DNA of 64,000 nt from Thalassospira povalilytica (GCF_002844235.1 NZ_PGTS01000008.1:1-64000); one strand, 5' to 3'. Shown: positions 38,218 to 47,786, numbered from the stretch's first letter. The notes: generated by a model not told the origin, from the letters alone. A program made the numbers and translations.

Positions 38218-38655
38218 GCAAGTATCCGTGAAAAGACAATCTACTCAGATACCTAGCTACGATCATGGCCAATGACAAGGAAGAACGCCCCGTTACCGTG
38301 CGATGACAGCCAAAAAAGAACTGCATATCAAGGATGAATTTGGCCCTAAACTTGGCCCCAAACAGCGCAGAGCCGCCATGAAATGGCGGCTCCAATTTAC
38401 GCTCTAGCCCAATTTCGCCCCGCGGTGGTGAAACTGGACCGCGTCGCCGTGATTCCGGCGGCTATTTACGTCACCTACACTCTGTGTGGCGATAAATTCT
38501 GTATACTGCGAAATGGCGCAAAAGTCAACAAAACTGCGGGACAGGGGTGGTTTTGAACTGTTCAAAATCAAAGCGGCCTGTCACGGGTGCAATGCACAAA
38601 TGACAAGCCGCTGATCATACGAATGAATTCGCAAATATCTGTGCTGCGCAGTAAA
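38218..38655. other. Non-coding stretch between tsaC and cysQ with a perfect hairpin
   Basis: No credible gene is seen in 438 bases. A perfect 10-bp hairpin GAGCCGCCAT-GAA-ATGGCGGCTC is at 38370-38392, and the near-duplicate TTGGCCCTAAAC / TTGGCCCCAAAC precedes it at 38340-38363. A TATACT hexamer lies near 38502. It may hold an unrecognised small RNA or an eroded gene. Confidence 0.45.
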
Positions 38656-39471
38656 TCAGTCCTGGTATTTTACCGGTACTGACGGGCTGCGGGCGATGAA
38701 GAACGGGTTGCGAAATTCGCCTTTTCCGTAAAGGAATCGGGAACCGTCCATATTTTCAACAACCCCGCCGGCCGCCGCCAGAACTGCATGACCGGCACCG
38801 ATATCCCATTCCATGGTCGGGCCCAGGCGCGGATAAAGATCGGCTTCGCCCGCCGCAACCAGACAAAGTTTAAGCGAACTACCCGCCGGGCGCAGTTCCT
38901 TGACCGGAAGATCACCCAAAAATGCCTTCATGGCTTCGGGATCGCCATGCGAACGCGACCCGACGACAACCACGCCGTCCTCGGGCATGTCGCGCACGGT
39001 GATATTGGTCGTGACCGGGGCGGCATCGCCTTCGATCAGTTTCGCGCCATCCGGGCCACCGTAATACAGCTTTTCAATCGCCGGGGCATAGACCACGCCC
39101 AGAACCGGCTGGCCCTTGGCGATCAGCGCGACATTGACCGTAAACTCGCCATTACGCTTGATGAATTCCTTGGTGCCATCAAGCGGATCAACCAGCCAGA
39201 AAAAATCGGTCTCGCCATTCACATCGGGAACATCGCCCTTGGCCGCAGATTCTTCGGACACGATTTTGACATCCGGGGTAAGGGCGCGCAGCCCCGGCAG
39301 GATCACGGCCTCGGCGGCTTCGTCGGCTTCGGTGACCGGGGATGCATCATCCTTGGAACGGACTTCGAAATCGGTTTTATAGATTTCCATCATCGCCGCA
39401 CCGGCTTTGCGCGCGATCTCGATCAATCCGTTTTCAAGCGCATCTGCGCTGGCAGGCAGGGCAATGGTCAT
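38656..39471 (-). CDS. cysQ: 3'(2'),5'-bisphosphate nucleotidase CysQ
   Basis: A 271-residue inositol-monophosphatase-fold enzyme removing phosphate from PAP and PAPS. Metal-site motifs are VSEES, WLVDPLDGTKEFIKRNGEF and EWDIGAGHAVLAAAGG. The length and KEFIKRNGEF motif fit the CysQ branch rather than SuhB. Confidence 0.93.
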   Translation of the reverse strand: MTIALPASADALENGLIEIARKAGAAMMEIYKTDFEVRSKDDASPVTEADEAAEAVILPGLRALTPDVKIVSEESAAKGDVPDVNGETDFFWLVDPLDGTKEFIKRNGEFTVNVALIAKGQPVLGVVYAPAIEKLYYGGPDGAKLIEGDAAPVTTNITVRDMPEDGVVVVGSRSHGDPEAMKAFLGDLPVKELRPAGSSLKLCLVAAGEADLYPRLGPTMEWDIGAGHAVLAAAGGVVENMDGSRFLYGKGEFRNPFFIARSPSVPVKYQD

Positions 39472-39568
39472 TGCTGTCTCGTTCGTTGGCGTGAAAATGA
39501 TGTTTGATGGGGATAGGGAATTTTACGCCCAAGGTCCAGCCCGCGTTTGGCATGCCTGGCAATTTAAC

Positions 39569-39955
39569 CTATGTCCGGCCAAACTGTTTGGTCATCGCTG
39601 TCTTGAGCGCGCCGAGCAAATCCGCGCTCAGATCACCCGGCGCGACCAAAACCGGCGCAAGGGCGGGCGTGGGCGAAACACCGGCCATAATTCCGTTTTC
39701 TCGCCAATCGGGTACGATATGTTCAATGGCATCAATCAGGGTGATGGGCACGGGAATATGATTTGTCTGGATGCTGGCCCCCCAGCTTTGTGCATCCTCG
39801 CGGTTGGCAAAGACCGGGCAGAATGTTTGCCCATCACTGGTATGAAGCAACCAGCCATGATGATAAAGGCCCCAGAAGCCTTCCCATTTCGCCGCAAGTT
39901 CCAGAAAGTCGTCATATCTTGGATCGGGTGCCTGGTTGCTCGACATATCAGGCAT
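39569..39955 (-). CDS. DUF2750 family protein
   Basis: A 128-residue protein matching my memory of DUF2750: WGLYHHGWLLHTSDGQTFCPVFANREDAQSW, then a domain with ENGIMAGVSPTPALAPVLVAPGDL. The function is unknown. Its ATG lies inside the last codons of the Memo-AMMECR1 gene (eight-base overlap), so the two are translationally coupled. Confidence 0.8.
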   Translation of the reverse strand: MPDMSSNQAPDPRYDDFLELAAKWEGFWGLYHHGWLLHTSDGQTFCPVFANREDAQSWGASIQTNHIPVPITLIDAIEHIVPDWRENGIMAGVSPTPALAPVLVAPGDLSADLLGALKTAMTKQFGRT

Positions 39956-41417
39956 CGCGCCAGAAACCGCTTGGTGTCACGTCACGGCCTGCGATGCCGC
40001 GCGTGATAAACCGCTGGGCTTGCATGGTGTTTGACCAGTAATCCATCGGCAATCCGGCCTTGCGTTTAAGATGGGCGACAAAGTCCCCGGGATCGGGCAA
40101 CTGATCCCAAACCTGTGGCAGGAACAGGCCACGCCGATTGCCATCCGACAGGATGATGCCGTCTTCAAACGGGGTCAGTCTGGCAATCAGATCATCCTGG
40201 CTTTTGAACGGGAACGGGTGGGGCGGCGACAGGACCGAGATCGAAAGCTCAAGATCATCATTGATCTCGTCCTGTGTCAGACCGGCAAAGCGCGGATCAC
40301 GAAACGCTGCCTTGAACGCGTTCTCACACAGATCGGTGGCAAGATCGGTGTGTGCAATGATCGACCCGATGCAGCCACGCAATTGCCCGGATTTCTTCAG
40401 CGTCACAAAACATACCCCCGGTGCGGCAAGGGCCGGTGCGACTTCGCCCGGCGATACATGCAATGGTGCGCCGGTTTCAAGCCCGTGCAGGATCGATTTG
40501 CGGCACAGATCAAGCATGGCCGGGCCATGGGCCTTGATCAGATCCTCGGTCGCCTTGGCGAAATTGTCTTCGGTGTTGTCTGGTGTGATCATCGGCTGGC
40601 TGCTTTCTTCATAAAGTGCCCAGGCGCCATAGCCGACGACGCGGGATTTATCCCCCGTGACATCACCGGAATTGCGCATGCCCAATGTTTCGATCCGCAT
40701 TTTGCGCATTCGTGCCGACAGCAACATCCCCGCCACCGGAAGCGCGCCACAGGCATCATCGCTTCCGATATTTTCCGCATCGAAATTCTCGATCATGTTG
40801 CGCGTATTGCCATCCATGCGCCGGGCGGTGTCATAATCATGGAAATGTGACAGGTCCGATGAAATGACAATCAGGGTTTCCGGTCCACCCCACAGCTTTT
40901 CAATCACTTCATTGACCTGGCGCGGGCTGCACCGGCTGACCAGAAGCGGCACAATCCCGATATCTGTATTTTCGCCAAACAGGCGCTGGATAAACGGCAA
41001 CTCGATCTCAAGCCCGTGTTCAAGCTTGTGCGCGTCATCTAGCATCTGAACTTGTGGCAGCGACAGGGCGGTTTGCAGGGCTAAAAGATCACAACGCATG
41101 GTGCCAAGCGGGGTGGCAAAACCATCGGCCTTGGCCAGTGCAATGCCCTGAAACGCCATGCGATGCGCCGGACCAATGATCAGAATGCGCTTTATCTGCC
41201 CCTTAAGGGCACGCACCGTGGCAAAGCCAAGGGCGGCAAGACTTCCTGAAAACATCAAACCGGCATGCGGAACAATGATCGCCTTGGGAATGGCCGTATT
41301 CTGCGCGGCATCGGCATGCAAGGCCGCACCCATCAGCCCGTCAATCTCGCTGCGCAAGAGATCGGCATCGGCCGGATAAAACGTCCCGGCAACAGCAGGC
41401 GGGCGGATGATGGTCAT
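39948..41417 (-). CDS. Memo-AMMECR1 fusion (AmmeMemoRadiSam system proteins B and A)
   Basis: A 489-residue fusion. Residues 1-270 are a Memo-like domain (PPAVAGTFYPADADLL, IVPHAGLMFSG, IGPAHRMAFQG, ISSDLSHFHDYDTARRMD), related to extradiol dioxygenases. Residues 300-489 are an AMMECR1 domain (VTLKKSGQLRGCIGS, AAFRDPRFAGL, DGIILSDGNRRGLFLPQVW). These two domains and a radical SAM enzyme recur together as the AmmeMemoRadiSam system of unknown chemistry; the radical SAM partner is at 42192. Confidence 0.92.
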   Translation of the reverse strand: MTIIRPPAVAGTFYPADADLLRSEIDGLMGAALHADAAQNTAIPKAIIVPHAGLMFSGSLAALGFATVRALKGQIKRILIIGPAHRMAFQGIALAKADGFATPLGTMRCDLLALQTALSLPQVQMLDDAHKLEHGLEIELPFIQRLFGENTDIGIVPLLVSRCSPRQVNEVIEKLWGGPETLIVISSDLSHFHDYDTARRMDGNTRNMIENFDAENIGSDDACGALPVAGMLLSARMRKMRIETLGMRNSGDVTGDKSRVVGYGAWALYEESSQPMITPDNTEDNFAKATEDLIKAHGPAMLDLCRKSILHGLETGAPLHVSPGEVAPALAAPGVCFVTLKKSGQLRGCIGSIIAHTDLATDLCENAFKAAFRDPRFAGLTQDEINDDLELSISVLSPPHPFPFKSQDDLIARLTPFEDGIILSDGNRRGLFLPQVWDQLPDPGDFVAHLKRKAGLPMDYWSNTMQAQRFITRGIAGRDVTPSGFWRDA

Positions 41418-41513
41418 GGAGAATCTCGACTATGTTTCGGTTGTTCTCTCAATAATAAGAATATATAATATAGCGATATTTTTCCAGTTTATTGATTGTT
41501 TTGTCGAGGTTTT

Positions 41514-42173
41514 ATGGAGAAGAAGCAAAAGGATCTGTCGTTTGATTTGGATGGCGCCGTTTTATTTTTCGACGATATAGATAAAATCTACAAAATATTT
41601 CAAACAGTTTCTGGTGATGTAGGTATAGAGACTGACGACTACAAATTTAAAAGTATTGAAGACCTGTATATAAACTTTAAGGGTCTGTCGGGCATGGACG
41701 CATTGGTCATAAGGTGCGGGTCGATTGATGATTTCTGTAGGATTCGAATATCAAAATACGGTGTTAGTTTTACTTGTGATCAGAAAAAAGGTGACCAATA
41801 TTTAAAGGTAACAAATATTTTACGTCATAGTGTGCCGAAGTTAGATTTTCTCCGTAGATGGTATTTTTTTCAACCGGCTAATTTTATTTTTGTATTGTTC
41901 GCTCTGTTTCTTGAGCAGATAATTGATATTTTCGGTGTGACCAATGAAAAATACAGAGAGGTTTTGTTTTTTTCTGGTGTTTTTCTGGTTGCTATTTTTT
42001 GGATTCTGGCTTGCTACTGTTTTCTGTTTAGAAAGCCTGTGAAGATTAATCCTACTTGGCGATCAAAGAGGGAAAGTTTCTTTACTAGAAACAAGGATCA
42101 AATAGTTGTTCAAACTTTGACTGCTATTGTTGCTGCTTCATTAGGTTCGGTTTTTACTTACTTCTTGAAATGA
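41514..42173 (+). CDS. AT-rich orphan membrane protein of unknown function
   Basis: A 219-residue protein with a soluble N-terminal half (about 1-115) and three likely membrane helices: FIFVLFALFLEQIIDIFGV, VLFFSGVFLVAIFWILACYCF, and a terminal LTAIVAASLGSVFTYFL. ATG 41514 has GAGG four bases upstream. GC by hand count of two lines is about 36 percent, far below neighbours, with many AAA/TTT/ATA codons. That suggests recent acquisition. I do not recognise the family. Confidence 0.75.
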   Translation: MEKKQKDLSFDLDGAVLFFDDIDKIYKIFQTVSGDVGIETDDYKFKSIEDLYINFKGLSGMDALVIRCGSIDDFCRIRISKYGVSFTCDQKKGDQYLKVTNILRHSVPKLDFLRRWYFFQPANFIFVLFALFLEQIIDIFGVTNEKYREVLFFSGVFLVAIFWILACYCFLFRKPVKINPTWRSKRESFFTRNKDQIVVQTLTAIVAASLGSVFTYFLK

Positions 42174-42191
42174 TTTAGTGGGAGAACGTGT

Positions 42192-43274
42192 GTGTTGACC
42201 GACACCGTCCCCGGCCGCTACTGGCATCTTCTTGAGGATGGCCGTATTCAGTGCGATGTCTGTCCGCGCTTTTGCAAGCTAAACGACGGGCAGCGGGGCT
42301 TGTGTTTTGTCCGGGCCCGCCTTGACGATCAGATGGTGCTGACGACGTGGGGCCGATCCTCGGGCTTTTGCATTGATCCGATCGAGAAGAAGCCGCTCAA
42401 TCATTTCATGCCCGGCACCCCGATCCTGTCATTCGGCACGGCGGGCTGTAACCTGACCTGCAAGTTCTGCCAGAATTACGAAATCTCCAAGGCGCGCGAG
42501 ATGGATAAGCTTTCCTCGCTCGCGACCCCGGAAATGATCGCCAAAACCGCCAAGGCCCATGGCTGCTCATCCGTCGCCTTTACCTATAATGATCCGGTGA
42601 TCTTTCTTGAATATGCCGTCGATGTCGCCATTGCCTGCCGTGAAATGGGCTTGCGCACCGTGGCGGTGACGGCGGGCTATATTGGCGATGAGGCGCGTGT
42701 GGAATTCTTCCGACACATGGATGCCGCCAATGTCGATTTGAAGGGTTTTACGGATCGCTTTTATCATCAGCTGTGCTCGGCGCATCTGGATGACGTGCTG
42801 GAAACCCTTAAATATCTCCGCCATGAAACCGGTGTGTGGGTAGAGCTGACCAATCTTGTGATCCCGGGCGAGAATGATGGCGACGCCGAATTCCATGAAA
42901 TGACGTCATGGGTCCATGATGAACTGGGTCCTGATGTGCCGATGCATTTTTCGGCCTTTCATCCCGACTGGAAAATGATGGATACCCCACGCACCCCGGC
43001 CGAAACACTGGTGCGTGCGCGCAGGATCGCCATGCAAAACGGCATCCGCTACGCCTATGTCGGCAACGTCCATGACAAAACCCATAGCAGCACCTTTTGC
43101 CATGGCTGTGGCGATATCCTGATCGGGCGGGACTGGTATCAGTTATCAGACTGGAACCTTGATACCCACGGGGCCTGCAAGACTTGCGGCACCCATTGCG
43201 CCGGCGTGTTTCAGGCCAACCCGGGAACCTGGGGGCCAAAGCGCCAGCCGGTGAAACTTCTTTCAAAAACGTGA
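42192..43274 (+). CDS. AmmeMemoRadiSam system radical SAM protein
   Basis: A 360-residue radical SAM enzyme, PflA-like. The cluster motif [16 protein letters not shown] (CxxxCxxC) is at about residue 90. An N-terminal [22 protein letters not shown] and a C-terminal [14 protein letters not shown] ... CKTCGTHC add more cysteine clusters. The C-terminal cysteines are typical of the AmmeMemoRadiSam type. GTG 42192 follows GGGAG by seven bases. A cupin gene follows after 22 bases. Confidence 0.93.
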   Translation: MLTDTVPGRYWHLLEDGRIQCDVCPRFCKLNDGQRGLCFVRARLDDQMVLTTWGRSSGFCIDPIEKKPLNHFMPGTPILSFGTAGCNLTCKFCQNYEISKAREMDKLSSLATPEMIAKTAKAHGCSSVAFTYNDPVIFLEYAVDVAIACREMGLRTVAVTAGYIGDEARVEFFRHMDAANVDLKGFTDRFYHQLCSAHLDDVLETLKYLRHETGVWVELTNLVIPGENDGDAEFHEMTSWVHDELGPDVPMHFSAFHPDWKMMDTPRTPAETLVRARRIAMQNGIRYAYVGNVHDKTHSSTFCHGCGDILIGRDWYQLSDWNLDTHGACKTCGTHCAGVFQANPGTWGPKRQPVKLLSKT

Positions 43275-43296
43275 TAGGCAAAAAGGCAGGAACGTC

Positions 43297-43701
43297 ATGG
43301 ATATCAAGCGCGCAGGATCGCAAGCCTCGACCACCGGATCGCCGGAATATTTCACCGGCCGGGTGCGGATCGAACCGATCATAAGTGCTGCCGATCCGGC
43401 ACGGGTGGCAGCGGCCAATGTGACGTTTGAACCCGGCGCACGCACCACATGGCACACCCATCCGCTCGGCCAGACCATCATTGTTACGGCCGGGGTTGGC
43501 CGGGCACAGCGCGAAGGCGGCCCGGTCGAGGAAATTCGCCCCGGTGATATCGTCTGGTTCGAGCCCGGCGAAAAGCATTGGCATGGTGCCGGGCCCGAAA
43601 CGGCCATGACCCATATTGCCATTCAGGAAAAACTGAACGGATCGCCGGTTGACTGGCTGGAGCCGGTCAGTGACGAAGATTACCTTGGCACCGGCGCCTG
43701 A
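43297..43701 (+). CDS. Cupin-domain protein
   Basis: A 134-residue single-domain cupin. Motif 1 is [23 protein letters not shown] and motif 2 is [17 protein letters not shown], giving the His/His/Glu-type metal ligands. It resembles small cupins annotated next to carboxymuconolactone decarboxylases. The enzymatic role is unknown. It lies on the same strand as the radical SAM gene and may be co-transcribed. Confidence 0.88.
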   Translation: MDIKRAGSQASTTGSPEYFTGRVRIEPIISAADPARVAAANVTFEPGARTTWHTHPLGQTIIVTAGVGRAQREGGPVEEIRPGDIVWFEPGEKHWHGAGPETAMTHIAIQEKLNGSPVDWLEPVSDEDYLGTGA

Positions 43702-43779
43702 CAATCATGACGTTTTTAGTAGCGTAATTCGTCGGCTTGGCTAAAGTGCGCGCGGTTTTAACGCATCTGGAAGCGCTGC

Positions 43780-44250
43780 ATGGCTGGCATCAAAATTCGA
43801 AAAGCACGGTTGGGTGATGTCGGCGCCATTTTTGCCATTCGAAGCCGTGTACGCGAAAACCATCTTTCCGCGACCGAGCTTGCCGAACGCGGCGTCACCA
43901 AGGCGGCTTTTGGCAAATGGCTTGCCGACGGGTATGGCATCTGGATTGCCGATCTGGATGGATCAGCAGCCGGTTTTGCCATCGCCATCCCAAGCGAGGC
44001 GACGCTTTGGGCGCTGTTTGTTGATCCCGATTTCGAAGGGCGCGGTGTTGGTGCGGCCTTGCTGCGCACGGCCGAGGAATGGCTGTTTGCAAAGGGATGC
44101 AATGACATTTCACTGACCACCGGGGCAGACCCGAAAAACCGTGCGCACGGTTTTTATGAAATGCATGGCTGGCACAGCACGGGTGATATCGATAACGGCG
44201 ATGTGGAATATATCAAATCCAACCCGTCGTTATCGCTGTTTGATTTTTAG
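43780..44250 (+). CDS. GNAT N-acetyltransferase
   Basis: A 156-residue GNAT protein. The acetyl-CoA binding motif A is FEGRGVGAALLRTAEEWL, preceded by the strand ATLWALFVDPDF; the end has AHGFYEMHGWHSTGDI. The acceptor is unknown. Confidence 0.9.
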   Translation: MAGIKIRKARLGDVGAIFAIRSRVRENHLSATELAERGVTKAAFGKWLADGYGIWIADLDGSAAGFAIAIPSEATLWALFVDPDFEGRGVGAALLRTAEEWLFAKGCNDISLTTGADPKNRAHGFYEMHGWHSTGDIDNGDVEYIKSNPSLSLFDF

Positions 44251-44261
44251 GCGGCGATTGT

Positions 44262-45494
44262 TTAGCGCACCGGAATGCCGCCTGTTTTCTTTTGCGACGG
44301 TCCCAGCAGAACCGGACCATAGCCGATCAGGAAAGCCAGCCATCCGCCAACCCACATCAGGGTCGCAATGGCAAGAATGGTGACATAATGCGCATTGCTT
44401 TGCCCGGCCACTATCCGAAACACGGTAGAAAACCAGATCAGGCCAAAGGCGGCATTAAGCATCATGCTGGCGCGTAATTCGCGGCCCGTATGGCCAAGGG
44501 CGGCCCGCCCGGCAATCGCAATGATCATGCAGGCCATCGCCCCGCCGGTAAGTCCGTGCAAGGCATCGCGCGATCCGATGGCATCGGGCCAAATCATCGA
44601 TGCCCCCAAAAGTCCCAATCCGACCGGCACCCAGAAATAGCCAAGATGCAGCATGGCAACAATCGGTTCGCGCCAAGTGTGAACCCCGCGCCAGCGCATC
44701 AGGCGCGCGCCATGAAGCACGCCTGCCATCAGCAACACATAACCGGGCAGGGCCGGATCGGGCGTGATGATCACGGTGATGATGGCAAGTGCGATACTTG
44801 CCAGACACACCATGTCAAACCGGCCAAACAGGACGGGCAGGGGCGCCGGAATCTGTTCGCGTTGCATCCAGTTGCGCGTAAAGGCCGGGATCACCCGCCC
44901 GCCAATCAGCGCGATCAGCAAAATGATCGTCAGGATCGCCGTTTGATAAAGCATCACCGGATCAAGGGCGATGACATCAAGGCAGGATGCAACAAACAGC
45001 CCGTCAAACAGCGCGATGATGCCAATCACCGCCAGAACCCGCATGTTCTTAAGGTTACGCGCCGCCATCAGCTCACGCGCCCCCAACGTAATCAGAAACA
45101 CGAAATAGGCCAATGCTCCGACAATCACGGCAAGCGGCGGCAGGTTTTCGGCAAAGCCAATAGCAAAACGCCCCAAAATCCATGTTGATGTAAGGGCCAT
45201 TAACATCGACCCGGCAACGGGTGGTCGTCCCGTCCAGTTGGCAATCGCGGTCAATAAAAAACCGCCAATTGCCGCCCCGCCAAATCCGAATATCATTTCA
45301 TGGGCATGCCAGAAGGATGGCGTGCCAAGGCTTGGCACCGTAATTCCGTGGACATAGCCCGCCACCCACCAGGCGACGGCAACAAGCGCGAGGATCCCGG
45401 CCAACAGAAAAAGCGGGCGAAACGCCCCGCTCCAGAACGGATGGGAACGGGCGGCCGGTTCGGTGATCGAAATCGGGGCGGGCTTGGCGGGCAT
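44262..45494 (-). CDS. nnrS: NnrS family heme/copper membrane protein
   Basis: A 410-residue protein with about twelve helices. NnrS signatures: HPFWSGAFRPLFLLAG, FWHAHEMIFGFGGAAIGGFLLTA, GGRVIPAFTRNW and ALHGLTGGAMACMIIA. NnrS relieves nitric-oxide stress in denitrifiers and others. The long open frame upstream is discounted: ATG 45494 follows AGGAGG. Two FNR-like sites lie 55 to 84 bases upstream. Confidence 0.92.
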   Translation of the reverse strand: MPAKPAPISITEPAARSHPFWSGAFRPLFLLAGILALVAVAWWVAGYVHGITVPSLGTPSFWHAHEMIFGFGGAAIGGFLLTAIANWTGRPPVAGSMLMALTSTWILGRFAIGFAENLPPLAVIVGALAYFVFLITLGARELMAARNLKNMRVLAVIGIIALFDGLFVASCLDVIALDPVMLYQTAILTIILLIALIGGRVIPAFTRNWMQREQIPAPLPVLFGRFDMVCLASIALAIITVIITPDPALPGYVLLMAGVLHGARLMRWRGVHTWREPIVAMLHLGYFWVPVGLGLLGASMIWPDAIGSRDALHGLTGGAMACMIIAIAGRAALGHTGRELRASMMLNAAFGLIWFSTVFRIVAGQSNAHYVTILAIATLMWVGGWLAFLIGYGPVLLGPSQKKTGGIPVR

Positions 45495-45548
45495 GATCGG
45501 CCTCCTGCAAGTTATGAGGCGATCATAGCGGTGTTTGAAATGCTGTCT

Positions 45549-45578
45549 TTGACGTTGCGCAATTTTGACGCATGCCAA
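45549..45578 (-). promoter_or_regulatory. Tandem FNR/NnrR-like sites upstream of nnrS
   Basis: TTGACGTTGCGCAA (45549-45562) and TTGACGCATGCCAA (45565-45578) both follow the TTGNN-N4-NNCAA form of CRP/FNR-family sites. Their starts are 16 bases apart. FNR-family regulators such as NnrR or DNR commonly control nnrS. Confidence 0.5.
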
Positions 45579-45737
45579 ATCACGGGGGCAACAGGTTGCT
45601 CTTACGTGAAAACCCTGTGTTTTTCGATGATAAGGCTTTTCAAGCGCGTTATTCACGCTAGATTAGGGGCAGAATTTCAACGCGGCTGCTTTTGAAAGGG
45701 CCGCGCGCCCCGAAACATGACAGGAGTCCTGTTCACC

Positions 45738-47207
45738 ATGAAGATCACGTTTTCCGATCTCGCCATTCCGTCCAGCGGTGCCGTTATTGCCTTTGCGACT
45801 GAGGGGGCTGATCTGATGCCAAGTGCGGTTGCGCTTGATGAAGCAACCGGTGGATCGATCACCAAGGCGATCAAGTCGTCGACCTTCAAGGGCAAGTCGG
45901 GGCAAAGCCTCCAGATCCTTGCTCCGGCAAATGTCGATCTGTCGCGCGTGATCATTTTCGGGATTGGCAAGGAAGCCGAATTTGACGTGATCGCCGCTCA
46001 GAAGCTTGGCGGCTCAGTCACGGCGCGCGCCCTGGCGACCGGGGAAAAGGAACTTACCGTTCTGTTCGATATGGAAAACCTGGCTTGTGATTTTGCAACC
46101 GGTGCCATGCTGCGTGATTATCGCTTCGATAAATACCGCACCACCGAAACCAAGGAAGACAAGCCGGTTCTTAAGGCGTTCGATATCGCCACCCGCGACC
46201 ACAAGGACGCCAAGAAACAGTTCGACAGCGCCAAAAAGGTCGTCGAAGGCGTGTTCTTCACCCGTGATCTTGTGTCTGAGCCGGCCAACGTTCTTTATCC
46301 GGAGACCTTTGCCAAGGAAGTCTCCGCACTGGAAAAGCTCGGTGTCGAAATTGACGTCCTTGATGAAAAGGAAATGAAAAAGCTCGGCATGGGCGCGCTT
46401 CTGGGCGTTGCCATGGGATCGGCCAAAAAACCGGCGATGGTTGTCATGCGCTGGAACGGTGGCAAGAAAAAAGACGCTCCGATTGCCTTTGTCGGCAAGG
46501 GCGTGACCTTTGATACCGGCGGTATTTCGCTTAAACCGGCGGCGGGCATGGAAGACATGAAATGGGACATGGGCGGTGCCGGTGTCGTTTCCGGTCTGAT
46601 GAAGGCCCTGGCTGGTCGCAAGGCGAAATGCAACGTGGTTGCGGTTCTGGGTCTGGTTGAAAATATGCCGTCTTCGACCGCGCAGCGTCCGGGTGATGTT
46701 GTGACCTCGATGTCGGGTCAGACGATTGAAGTCATCAATACCGATGCCGAAGGCCGTCTGGTTCTGTGTGATGCGCTGACCTATGTTCAGGAAAAATACG
46801 ATCCGCGTCTGATCGTTGATCTGGCGACCCTGACCGGGGCGGTGATCATTGCCCTTGGTCATGAAAATGCCGGTCTGTTTTCCAATAATGACGATCTGGC
46901 TGCCCAGATCACAACGGCCGGTCTTGCCGTTGATGAAGGTGTGTGGCGTCTGCCGCTGTCACCGGCCTATGACAAGCAGCTTAAATCCGACATTGCCGAT
47001 ATGAAAAACGTTGGCGGTCGCCCGGCCGGGTCGATCACCGCGGCCCAGTTCCTCAAACGCTTTATCACCAAGGACCGCCCGTGGGCGCATCTTGATATCG
47101 CGGCAATGGCATGGTCGACCGCTGACAAGGAAGTCGTACCCAAAGGCGGTACCGGCTTTGGCGTGCGTCTGCTGGATCGCTTTGTTGCCGATAATTACGA
47201 AAACTGA
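45738..47207 (+). CDS. pepA: Leucyl aminopeptidase (M17)
   Basis: A 489-residue cytosolic metallo-aminopeptidase. The two-metal site is in GKGVTFDTGGISLKP, KWDMGGAG and the M17 signature NTDAEGRLVL. An N-terminal macro-like domain precedes. ATG 45738 (MKITFSDLA) is preferred over 45717; AGGAG is at 45722. holC follows, as in many proteobacteria. Confidence 0.95.
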   Translation: MKITFSDLAIPSSGAVIAFATEGADLMPSAVALDEATGGSITKAIKSSTFKGKSGQSLQILAPANVDLSRVIIFGIGKEAEFDVIAAQKLGGSVTARALATGEKELTVLFDMENLACDFATGAMLRDYRFDKYRTTETKEDKPVLKAFDIATRDHKDAKKQFDSAKKVVEGVFFTRDLVSEPANVLYPETFAKEVSALEKLGVEIDVLDEKEMKKLGMGALLGVAMGSAKKPAMVVMRWNGGKKKDAPIAFVGKGVTFDTGGISLKPAAGMEDMKWDMGGAGVVSGLMKALAGRKAKCNVVAVLGLVENMPSSTAQRPGDVVTSMSGQTIEVINTDAEGRLVLCDALTYVQEKYDPRLIVDLATLTGAVIIALGHENAGLFSNNDDLAAQITTAGLAVDEGVWRLPLSPAYDKQLKSDIADMKNVGGRPAGSITAAQFLKRFITKDRPWAHLDIAAMAWSTADKEVVPKGGTGFGVRLLDRFVADNYEN

Positions 47208-47234
47208 TTTCGGTTTCGATAAGCCGTAATTTGC

Positions 47235-47266
47235 GGGGCAGGGTGTGGATCACCTTGCCCCGTTTT
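47235..47266 (+). terminator. Terminator-like hairpin between pepA and holC
   Basis: GGGGCAGGGTG / CACCTTGCCCC (one G-T wobble) followed by GTTTTC, just 24 bases before holC. Read-through is likely if holC shares the pepA promoter. Confidence 0.65.
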
Positions 47267-47289
47267 CATGTTCGGGCTAAAACCGCTTT

Positions 47290-47745
47290 ATGGCTGATAT
47301 CTGGTTTTATCATCTCACCAGCATGCCGCTGGAACGTGCATTGCCGACCCTGCTGTCCAAAACATTGGAGCGGGAAAAACGTGCTGTGGTGATGACGGGG
47401 AATGAACAGCGGATTGAGGCAATCAATACATTGCTTTGGACTTATGATCCGGCAAGCTGGTTGCCACACGGGTCCAAATCCGATGGCGATCCGGAAATGC
47501 AGCCGGTCTGGCTGACATCCGAGGATGAAAATCCCAACAGTGCCCAGTTCCTGTTTCTGACCGACCGGGCGATGAGTGACAAGGTCGCCGATTACGAACG
47601 CGTCATCATGCTGTTTGATGACCGTGACCACGACGCGGTGGCCGAGGCCCGTACCCGCTGGAAAGACTGGAAAGACGCCGGGCACAAGCTTTCCTACTGG
47701 CAGCAATCCCCGCAAGGCGCGTGGGAGAAGAAGGCTGAAAGCTGA
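47290..47745 (+). CDS. holC: DNA polymerase III chi subunit
   Basis: A 151-residue HolC. Family marks: FYHLTSMPLERALPTLLSKTLERE at the N-terminus, IEAINTLLWTYDPASWLPHG in the middle, and ERVIMLFDDRD near the C-terminus. Chi links the clamp loader to SSB. The pepA-holC order is common. Confidence 0.93.
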   Translation: MADIWFYHLTSMPLERALPTLLSKTLEREKRAVVMTGNEQRIEAINTLLWTYDPASWLPHGSKSDGDPEMQPVWLTSEDENPNSAQFLFLTDRAMSDKVADYERVIMLFDDRDHDAVAEARTRWKDWKDAGHKLSYWQQSPQGAWEKKAES

Positions 47746-47786
47746 TATTCCTGTGCGTTTGACCTGATCTGTAGCCGAGATACCAG

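Noticed and set aside
38218..38655. Prophage or integrative element attachment region
   Set aside because: No tRNA gene, integrase or flanking direct repeat is visible.
44490..45188. Long plus-strand open frame (232 codons) inside nnrS
   Set aside because: It is the complement of a GC-rich membrane protein gene, with low-complexity, charge-rich translation and no ribosome-binding site.
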